Origin: Roseomonas sp.
Lineage (GTDB): Bacteria; Pseudomonadota; Alphaproteobacteria; Acetobacterales; Acetobacteraceae
Direction: 5' to 3'
DNA length: 64,000 nucleotides
Assembly: GCA_020249435.1 (NCBI GenBank)
Contig: JADCFQ010000008.1
Span: 1-64,000 of the forward strand
Positions 57,014 through 64,000 of this stretch are shown here, piece by piece. Position numbers and translations under genes: made by a program. Below the pieces are notes generated by a model, which saw only the letters and a list, made by a program, of their open reading frames with translations, was not told the DNA's origin and ran no database searches. The stretch's first letter is position 1; each line of letters opens with the position of its first letter.

Positions 57014-58540
57014 ATGAATAATTTTGACCCATCGCCCGGCGCCACCCCTGGTTCCGGTTTGCTCGGCCTGTCGCAGCGTATTCCGCCATCCAATCTGGCC
57101 GCCGAACAGGCGCTGCTGGGCGCGCTTCTGGCCAATAACAAGGCGTTTGAACGTGTCGGCGAATATCTGGCGCCGGAACACTTCGCCGATCCGGTGCATG
57201 GGCGGATTTTCCACGCCATCAAGCGCCGCGTTGAAGCGGGCCAGCTTGCCGATGCGGTGACGCTTCGTGCCGAGTTTGAACATTCCGGCCTGTTGGATGA
57301 GGTCGGCGGCCCGGCCTATTTGGCGCAGCTTCTCTCGGCCATGGTCGGTGTCATCAATGCCGGCGAATATGGCCAGGTGATTTATGATGCCTGGCTCCGC
57401 CGCCAATTGGTGGATTTGGGCGAGGTGGTGGTGAATCGCGCCTTTGGTGCGCAAGCCGAATTGGACGCCAAGGCGCAGTTGGAATCGGCCGAACAGGCCT
57501 TGTTCGAATTGGCCAAGGAAGGCGGCGCGGGGGAGGGTGGTTTCCTCACTTTTGAACGCGCCCTGACCATTGCCGTGCATCACGCGGAGAAAGCCTTCAC
57601 CACACCTGGCGGCGTTTCCGGCCTGCCGACGGGCTTGCGCGATTTGGACAATAAGACCGGCGGGCTGCACCCATCCGATCTGCTGATCATCGCGGGCCGG
57701 CCTGGTATGGGCAAAACGGCGCTTGCGACCAAAATCGCCTTTGGCGCGGCGAAATCCGTGCTGCGCGCCGCGCAGGAAGCAGACCCGAATGCGGTGCCCA
57801 AGGGTGGGGTTGCGTTGTTCTCACTCGAAATGAGTGCGGATCAATTGGCGACGCGCTTGCTGGCCGAGGAATCACGTATTTCCGGGGATCGCATCAGGCG
57901 CGGTGAAATCAGCCAGCGCGATTTTGACCGGTTTTTGGAAGTCAGCCGCGAATTGGCATCTTTGCCCTTGCATATTGATGACACGCCGGCGATCAGCATC
58001 TCGGCGCTGCGCACACGCTGCCGACGTTTGCAGCGCACCAAAGGGCTTGATCTGATTGTGGTTGACTATTTGCAATTGATGCGCCCGGCAGCGGGCACGC
58101 GGCCGGAAAGCCGAGTGCTCGAAATCAGCATGATCACCCAGGGGCTGAAGGCACTCGCCAAGGAATTATCGGTGCCGGTGATTGCGCTGTCGCAGTTGTC
58201 GCGCGCCGTCGAAAGCCGCGAAGACAAGCGCCCGCAGCTTTCGGATTTGCGTGAATCAGGGTCCATCGAACAGGATGCCGATGTGGTCATGTTCGTCTAT
58301 CGTGATGATTATTATTTGATGCAGCGCGCACCGAAGGAGCTTGCCTTCGACAATGCCGAGAAATTCCAGGGCGCCCTGGATAAATGGCAGAAGGATATGG
58401 AAATGGCGCATAACAAGGCGGAATTGATCATCGCCAAGCAGCGCCATGGCCCAACCGGCACCATCAAATTGTTTTTTGAGGCGGAGTTCACGCGCTTTGG
58501 GGATTTGGATACGCAGCATGATGATGGTTTCGCGGGCTGA
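57014..58540 (+). CDS. dnaB: Replicative DNA helicase
   Basis: PPSNLAAEQALLGALLANN; LLIIAGRPGMGKTALATKIAF; LFSLEMSADQLATRLLAEES; LIVVDYLQLMRP; LSQLSRAVESREDKRPQLSDLRESGSIEQDADVVMFVYRDDYY. Confidence 0.98.
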   Translation: MNNFDPSPGATPGSGLLGLSQRIPPSNLAAEQALLGALLANNKAFERVGEYLAPEHFADPVHGRIFHAIKRRVEAGQLADAVTLRAEFEHSGLLDEVGGPAYLAQLLSAMVGVINAGEYGQVIYDAWLRRQLVDLGEVVVNRAFGAQAELDAKAQLESAEQALFELAKEGGAGEGGFLTFERALTIAVHHAEKAFTTPGGVSGLPTGLRDLDNKTGGLHPSDLLIIAGRPGMGKTALATKIAFGAAKSVLRAAQEADPNAVPKGGVALFSLEMSADQLATRLLAEESRISGDRIRRGEISQRDFDRFLEVSRELASLPLHIDDTPAISISALRTRCRRLQRTKGLDLIVVDYLQLMRPAAGTRPESRVLEISMITQGLKALAKELSVPVIALSQLSRAVESREDKRPQLSDLRESGSIEQDADVVMFVYRDDYYLMQRAPKELAFDNAEKFQGALDKWQKDMEMAHNKAELIIAKQRHGPTGTIKLFFEAEFTRFGDLDTQHDDGFAG

Positions 58541-58552
58541 TCCCGCATCCGC

Positions 58553-59635
58553 ATGATGGACCCAACCGCGGTTCTGCATATTGACCTTACGGCCATTGCG
58601 GCCAATTGGCGCGCGCTGGCGGCACGCGCGGCACCCGGCGCAGTCGCGGGGGTGGTGAAGGCCAATGCCTATGGGCTTGGTGCGACGCGCGTCGCGCCTG
58701 CCTTATGTGCCGCTGGCTGCCGGCATTTCTTTGTCGCGCATTTGTCGGAAGGCATTGCGCTGCGCGCGGCCCTTGGCGCCGGGCCGATGATTGCCGTGCT
58801 GGATGGCTTCGCGCCCGGCGCGGATGAGGGTGCTGGGTTGGTCCCGGTGCTGAACAGCCTTGGCGATGTGCTTGCCCATGCCGCTGCGGGACGCAGCGCG
58901 GGCCAGGCACAAGCTGCGCTGCTGCATCTGGATACTGGCATGGCGCGGCTAGGGCTGGATGCGGGCGAACAGGCGCGGCTCGCCGCCGATCATGCGCTGC
59001 TGAAGGGGCTCGATCTGCTTTATGTCATGTCGCATCTGGCCTGCGCGGATGAAGCGGGTCATCCCTTGAATGCCGAACAGGCAACGCGTTTTGCCCGCGC
59101 CTGTGCGGTTCTCCCACAGCTCAAGCGTTCCTTTGCCAATTCTTCCGGTCTGTTTTTGGGTGGCGACTATGCCTCAGACCTCGCCCGGCCGGGCTCAGCG
59201 CTTTACGGCATCAACCCCACGCCCGGCGCCCCCAACCCGATGCGGCCGGTGATCCGGCTGGAAGCGCCCATTCTGCAAATCCGCGATATCCCGGCCGGTG
59301 CTAGCGTTGGTTATGGCGCTTCCTTCGTGGCAGCGCGCCCCAGCCGGATCGCCACCATTGCGGTTGGCTACGCGGACGGCTACCTGAGAAGCCTATCCGG
59401 GCGAGGTGTCGCGGCCTATCGCGACATGATGCTGCCGATGGTGGGGCGCGTTTCCATGGATTTGATCACGCTGGATGTGACGGAAGCGCCGGGGCTGGCG
59501 CCGGGGGATCGCGTCACGCTGATCGGCGGCGCTGCGCCATCGCCGGATGACCTGGCAGCGCGAGCCGGCACGATTGGCTATGAGATCCTGACCTCACTCG
59601 GCGACCGCTACCGCCGCGACTACGGGGCGGGCTGA
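58553..59635 (+). CDS. alr: Alanine racemase
   Basis: VLHIDLTAIAANWRALAARAAPGAVAGVVKANAYGLGA; HLDTGMARLGLD; VGYADGYLRSLSGRG; MVGRVSMDLITLDVT. Confidence 0.96.
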   Translation: MMDPTAVLHIDLTAIAANWRALAARAAPGAVAGVVKANAYGLGATRVAPALCAAGCRHFFVAHLSEGIALRAALGAGPMIAVLDGFAPGADEGAGLVPVLNSLGDVLAHAAAGRSAGQAQAALLHLDTGMARLGLDAGEQARLAADHALLKGLDLLYVMSHLACADEAGHPLNAEQATRFARACAVLPQLKRSFANSSGLFLGGDYASDLARPGSALYGINPTPGAPNPMRPVIRLEAPILQIRDIPAGASVGYGASFVAARPSRIATIAVGYADGYLRSLSGRGVAAYRDMMLPMVGRVSMDLITLDVTEAPGLAPGDRVTLIGGAAPSPDDLAARAGTIGYEILTSLGDRYRRDYGAG

Positions 59636-59637
59636 GC

Positions 59638-60423
59638 TTGGCCGCGATCCTGGGTCCCGTCGCCACCCTTGGCCGCGCCGTGCTGGGTGCGCTGCAGCGC
59701 ATTGGTGCGGTGGTGTTGTTCGCGCTGGAGGGGATTTCGCATCTGCTGCGCCCGCCCTTTTATGGCCGGCTGTTTCTGCGCCATGTGGTGGAGATTGGTT
59801 ATTTCTCGCTGCCCGTCGTGGCGCTGACCGCGTTTTTCACGGGGATGGTGCTGGCGCTGCAGACCTATACGGGCTTCGCGCGCTTCAATGCGGAAGGGGC
59901 GGTCGCGAATGTTGTCGTGCTTTCCATCACGCGCGAATTGGGCCCGGTGATTGCCGGGCTGATGGTGGCCGGGCGCATTGGTGCTGCCTTTGCCGCTGAA
60001 ATCGGCACCATGCGCGTGACGGACCAGATTGACGCGCTGACCACGCTTTCCACCAACCCGATGAAATACCTGGTGGCACCTCGGCTTTTGGCCGGCGCCA
60101 TCGCTTTGCCCTTTCTGGTGCTGATTGCCGATACGCTCGGCGTGATGGGGGGCTGGCTGATTGGCACGGCGAAGCTGGGCTTCAGTTCCGCCGGCTATTT
60201 GCGCGCGACGCTTGATTTCATGCAGACCATGGATGTGGTCTCGGGCCTCGTGAAGGCATCGGTCTTTGGTTTTATTATTGCGCTGATGGGCTGCTGGTGC
60301 GGCTATAACAGCAAGGGCGGCGCGCAGGGTGTGGGTGCCGCGGCAACATCGGCGGTGGTGACATCTTCCATCCTGATCCTGGCGCTGGATTACATCATCA
60401 CCGAAATGTTCTTCGCGCGATGA
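59638..60423 (+). CDS. mlaE: MlaE-family ABC transporter permease
   Basis: GYFSLPVVALTAFFTGMVLALQTYTGFARFNAEGAVANVVVLSITRELGPVIAGLMVAGRIGAAFAAEIGTMRVTDQIDALTTLSTNP. Confidence 0.94.
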   Translation: MAAILGPVATLGRAVLGALQRIGAVVLFALEGISHLLRPPFYGRLFLRHVVEIGYFSLPVVALTAFFTGMVLALQTYTGFARFNAEGAVANVVVLSITRELGPVIAGLMVAGRIGAAFAAEIGTMRVTDQIDALTTLSTNPMKYLVAPRLLAGAIALPFLVLIADTLGVMGGWLIGTAKLGFSSAGYLRATLDFMQTMDVVSGLVKASVFGFIIALMGCWCGYNSKGGAQGVGAAATSAVVTSSILILALDYIITEMFFAR

Positions 60424-61196
60424 GTGGCGCGGTGCCGAAAATCCGCCTGCGTGGGCTGTCAAAAGCCTTTGGCCCGAAGCAGGTGCTGGATGGCGTGGAC
60501 CTTGATATCCGCGCCGGGCATGGCATGGTCATTCTGGGGGGGTCGGGTTCCGGCAAATCCGTCACCATCAAATGCATTCTGGGGCTGATTGAACCCGATG
60601 CCGGCAGCATAGAAATTGATGGTCGCAACATCCTGACCTTGCCGCGACGAGAGCGTGAGGCGCTGAATGACCGCATCGGCATGCTGTTTCAGAATGGCGC
60701 GCTGTTCGATAGCCTGCCGGTCTGGGAGAATGTCTGCTTCAAGCTGCTGGCACAAAAGCGCATCACCCGCGCCCGCGCCCGCGACAAGGCGGCCGAGGTC
60801 TTGGCGCAAGTGGGCCTTGCCGCATCGGTAGGTGATCTTTCGCCGTCCGAGCTTTCGGGCGGTATGCAAAAGCGCGTCGCACTCGCCCGCGCCATTGCCG
60901 CCGAGCCCGAGATCATTTTCTTCGATGAACCGACAACCGGGCTTGATCCCATCATGGGTGCGGTGATTGATGGGCTGATTGTGGATGTGGTGCATCGGCT
61001 GGGCGCCACGGCGGTTTCCATCACGCATGACATGGCAAGTGCGCGCCGCATCGGCGATGACGCCGCCATGATCCATAAGGGCCGCATCATCTGGACCGGT
61101 GAGGCAGCAAAGCTTGGCGATACCGGCAATGCGATGGTGGACCAATTTGCGCGTGGTGAGCGGGAAGGGCCGATACAGATGGAATTGCGGAAGTAG
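60420..61196 (+). CDS. mlaF: MlaF-like ABC transporter ATP-binding protein
   Basis: Walker A GGSGSGKSVTIKCILGLI; signature LSGGMQKRVALARAIAAEPEIIFFDEPTTGLDPI; ATG overlaps the permease stop. Confidence 0.94.
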   Translation: MSGAVPKIRLRGLSKAFGPKQVLDGVDLDIRAGHGMVILGGSGSGKSVTIKCILGLIEPDAGSIEIDGRNILTLPRREREALNDRIGMLFQNGALFDSLPVWENVCFKLLAQKRITRARARDKAAEVLAQVGLAASVGDLSPSELSGGMQKRVALARAIAAEPEIIFFDEPTTGLDPIMGAVIDGLIVDVVHRLGATAVSITHDMASARRIGDDAAMIHKGRIIWTGEAAKLGDTGNAMVDQFARGEREGPIQMELRK

Positions 61197-61199
61197 CGC

Positions 61200-62183
61200 T
61201 TAACCAAATCCCGCATTCAACCCTGCAATCGCTCCCGCATACTCGCGCTGCAACCGCGCTACCAACTCCGCCGTGCTCGGCACATCCTGAATGGCGCCCA
61301 CCCCCTGGCCCGCCGACCAGATATTCTTCCAGGCGCGCTTTTCGCTGCTGCCCAGATGGAGCTCCCGGTTGAATTCGGGCAAGTTTTCGGGGTCAAGCCC
61401 CGCCGCTTCCAGTGATGCACGCAGGAAATTGCCATTCACCCCGCTGATCGCATTGGTATAGACAATATCCTTCGCAGTCGCTGCCAGGATCATCTGCTTG
61501 TAATCCTCTGGCGCGCGGCTTTCCGTGGTCGCGATGAAACGCGTGCCCAAATACGCAAAATCCGCCCCTGCTGCGCGCGCTGCGACCACATGCGCCCCGG
61601 TGGACATGGCCCCCGAGAGAATGATGGTGCCCTGATAAAATTGCCGGATCTCCTGCACAAAGGCGAAGGGATTATAGGTGCCGGCATGCCCGCCCGCGCC
61701 GGCGCATACCGCGATCAGCCCATCAACGCCGGCCTCGGCCGCCTTGCGGGCATGGCGCAGGTTGATCACGTCATGAAACACCAACCCGCCATAGCCATGG
61801 ATGGCATCCACCACTTCCGACACGGCGCCGAGTGAGGTGATCACGAAGGGCACGCGCTGGCGCACCGTTTCCGCCAAATCCGCGTCCAGCCTGGCATTGG
61901 AACGATGCACAATCAGATTGACCCCGAAAGGTGCCGCGGCATTGCCCGTTCTCTCCCGGATTTCCGCCAGCCATTCCCCATAGCCTTCCGTGCTGCGCTG
62001 ATTCAGCGCCGGGAAACTCCCCACCACGCCCGCCTTGCAGGTTTCCACCACCAGATCGGGGCCAGAGACCAGGAACATGGGCGCGGCAATGACCGGCAGG
62101 GCGATTCTGCCCTGAAACAAGGCGGGGATGGGCATGGGCAATCCTTCAAAAGGGCAGGGGCAAGCCTGCCGGGGCGGGGCCAA
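61200..62183 (-). CDS. Nitronate monooxygenase family protein
   Basis: GRIALPVIAAPMFLVSGPDLVVETCKAGVVGSFPALNQRS; AGAGGHAGTYNPFAFVQEIRQFYQGTIILSGAMSTGAHVVAARAAGADFAYLGTRFIATTES. Confidence 0.94.
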   Translation of the reverse strand: MAPPRQACPCPFEGLPMPIPALFQGRIALPVIAAPMFLVSGPDLVVETCKAGVVGSFPALNQRSTEGYGEWLAEIRERTGNAAAPFGVNLIVHRSNARLDADLAETVRQRVPFVITSLGAVSEVVDAIHGYGGLVFHDVINLRHARKAAEAGVDGLIAVCAGAGGHAGTYNPFAFVQEIRQFYQGTIILSGAMSTGAHVVAARAAGADFAYLGTRFIATTESRAPEDYKQMILAATAKDIVYTNAISGVNGNFLRASLEAAGLDPENLPEFNRELHLGSSEKRAWKNIWSAGQGVGAIQDVPSTAELVARLQREYAGAIAGLNAGFG

Positions 62184-62304
62184 GGGCGCAAGGCCATTGC
62201 CTTATTGCATCCGGGCGCAAAGCAAGCCTAGGCTTCCCCCTGAGGCACCGACAGCGTGCCAAGGGATGAAACGGCGCCTGGCGCCAGGGTAGGGGAAGTC
62301 CGGT

Positions 62305-63933
62305 ATGAAACTCGGCGCGGCTATTGCGGAAATCATGAAGCGTGAGGGCATTCAGATCCTCACCGGCTATCCGGTCAATCATCTTATTGAGTATGCGGCG
62401 GATGCGAATATCCGCCCCATCATGGTCCGGCAGGAGAGAATCGGCCTGCATATGGCGGATGCGATTTCGCGCGTGACATCGGGCCGCACCATTGGTGCCT
62501 TCTGCATGCAGCACGGGCCCGGTGCCGAGAATGCCTATGGCGGTGTCGCGCAATGCTATGGCGAAAGCGTGCCGGTTTTGGTGCTGCCCATGGGCTATCC
62601 GCGCCGCATCGCGCATATTGACCCCAATTTCAATTCTTCCGTGCAAATGCGCGGCATCACCAAATCTGCTGAGCCGATCATGAGCGCGGCTGAGGTGCCG
62701 AATATTCTGCGCCGCGCCTTTGCCCGGTTGCGTAATGGCCGTGGTGGTCCCGTGCTGGTCGAAATCCCGACCGATATGTGGAATGAGGAAGTGCCGGAAC
62801 CGCTCGCCTATCATCCGGTGGCGGCCACACGCTATGGTCCTGACCCGGTTGATTTGGAACGCGCGGCGGCGATGCTGGCGAAGGCGAAGCGCCCCGTGAT
62901 TTATGCCGGCACCGGCGTGCATTGGGCGCGCGCCTGGCCGCAATTGCAGGCCTTGGCTGAAATGTTGGCGGCACCTGTCACAACAAGCCTTGGTGGTAAA
63001 TCGGCCTTCCCGGAAGATCACCCGCTGGCCTTGGGTTCAGGTGGTCTCGCGATGCGGCGCGGCGTGCGGCATTTCCTGGATAATGCCGATGTGATCCTTG
63101 GTATTGGTTGTTCCTTTACCGAAACCAATTTCGGCGTGAAAATGCCCAGCGGCAAGAAGATCATTCACGCAACGCTTGATCCTGACCATTTGGGCAAGGA
63201 TCTGCCGATTGATATCGGCCTGGTTGGTGATGCTGGCCTGACCATGGATGGGCTGATTGCCGATTTGGCGACGCGCATCAAAAAGCCGCGCAGCAGCACG
63301 GCTGTTGCCAAGGAAATTGCAGGGCTCAACAAGGAATGGCTGGCGGCCTGGGCGCATAAGACGGATAGCGATGCATCCCCGCTCAACCCCTATCGCGTGC
63401 TACGCGATTTGTGGCGGACGGTGGATGTGGACAATACCATCATCACCCATGATGCCGGCAGCCCGCGCGATCAACTCTCCCCTTTCTGGGTGAGCCGCAA
63501 GCCGCTGACCTATCTTGGCTGGGGCAAGACGACGCAGCTTGGCTATGGGCTTGGGCTGGCCATGGGCGCGAAGCTTGCCGCACCGGATAAGCTTTGCATC
63601 AATGTCTGGGGCGATGCGGCGATTGGCTTTACGGGCATGGATTTCGAAACCGCGGTGCGTGAACGTATCCCGATCTTGTCAATCCTGCTCAATAACTTCT
63701 CCATGGCGATCGAATTGAAGGTGATGCCGATCAGCACGAAGAAATATCGCTCCACCGATATTTCGGGTGATTATGCCGCGATGGCACGCGCCTTTGGCGG
63801 CTACGGCGAAAGGGTTGAAAAGATCGCGGATATCATCCCGGCGATCAAGCGCGGCATTGAGCAGACGAAGAACGGCACGCCGGCGCTGCTGGAATTCATC
63901 ACCTCCAAGGAAACAGAAGTCTCACGCCAATAG
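62305..63933 (+). CDS. Acetolactate synthase-like thiamine pyrophosphate-dependent enzyme
   Basis: AEIMKREGIQILTGYPVNHLIEYAADANIRPIMVRQERIGLHMADAISRVTSGRTIGAFCMQHGPGAENAYGG; TPP-motif-like VWGDAAIGFTGMDFETAVRERIPILSILLNN. Confidence 0.92.
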   Translation: MKLGAAIAEIMKREGIQILTGYPVNHLIEYAADANIRPIMVRQERIGLHMADAISRVTSGRTIGAFCMQHGPGAENAYGGVAQCYGESVPVLVLPMGYPRRIAHIDPNFNSSVQMRGITKSAEPIMSAAEVPNILRRAFARLRNGRGGPVLVEIPTDMWNEEVPEPLAYHPVAATRYGPDPVDLERAAAMLAKAKRPVIYAGTGVHWARAWPQLQALAEMLAAPVTTSLGGKSAFPEDHPLALGSGGLAMRRGVRHFLDNADVILGIGCSFTETNFGVKMPSGKKIIHATLDPDHLGKDLPIDIGLVGDAGLTMDGLIADLATRIKKPRSSTAVAKEIAGLNKEWLAAWAHKTDSDASPLNPYRVLRDLWRTVDVDNTIITHDAGSPRDQLSPFWVSRKPLTYLGWGKTTQLGYGLGLAMGAKLAAPDKLCINVWGDAAIGFTGMDFETAVRERIPILSILLNNFSMAIELKVMPISTKKYRSTDISGDYAAMARAFGGYGERVEKIADIIPAIKRGIEQTKNGTPALLEFITSKETEVSRQ

Positions 63934-63969
63934 AAGCGGGGAACCGCGGGCCGGGAAGGAATAGGGTAT

Positions 63970-64000
63970 ATGGCGACAGTTGAAATTCGCGATGTCAAAA
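63970..64000 (+). CDS. Start of a CDS truncated by the window (possibly ABC transporter ATP-binding protein, MATVEIRDVK...)
   Basis: ATG at 63970 with 10 readable codons typical of ABC ATPase N-termini; incomplete. Confidence 0.45.
   Translation, partial: MATVEIRDVK

Noticed and set aside
1-64000. CRISPR arrays or rRNA operons
   Set aside because: No regularly spaced short repeats and no rRNA-like sequence noticed on reading either strand

Overview
High-GC alphaproteobacterial chromosome segment; the gene set and protein style suggest Acetobacteraceae/Roseomonas-like, but that is inference. About 60 CDSs are supported. Most are housekeeping or catabolic: ispE, smpB, dapA, tpiA, a PpiD/SurA-like PPIase, trpE, bpt, rpe, gloB, glpK, dnaB, alr, mlaE/mlaF, and a set of CoA, aldehyde, amidohydrolase and substrate-binding-protein genes. 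There is one tRNA-Gln(TTG). Two accessory regions stand out. (1) About 4.3-6.4 kb is a lower-GC island between an orphan hicB-like gene and smpB. It carries an XRE-ImmA/IrrE protease plus DUF4411 PIN-like pair and a decayed serine-resolvase fragment. (2) About 16.5-30.6 kb is a compact podovirus-like (T7-type) particle cluster: portal, scaffold, capsid, two tail-tube-like proteins, tail spike, terminase, cell-wall hydrolase and a divergent S24/LexA-like repressor. It has no visible integrase, replication genes or RNA polymerase, and all structural ORFs are open. A GNAT acetyltransferase gene is inserted in reverse orientation between scaffold and capsid, flanked by ~54-bp imperfect direct repeats and next to strong hairpins. 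The most interesting hypothesis is that this is a domesticated podovirus-type, GTA-like particle locus; a defective prophage or satellite is the main alternative. All calls come from reading the sequence and translated ORFs; no database search was run.
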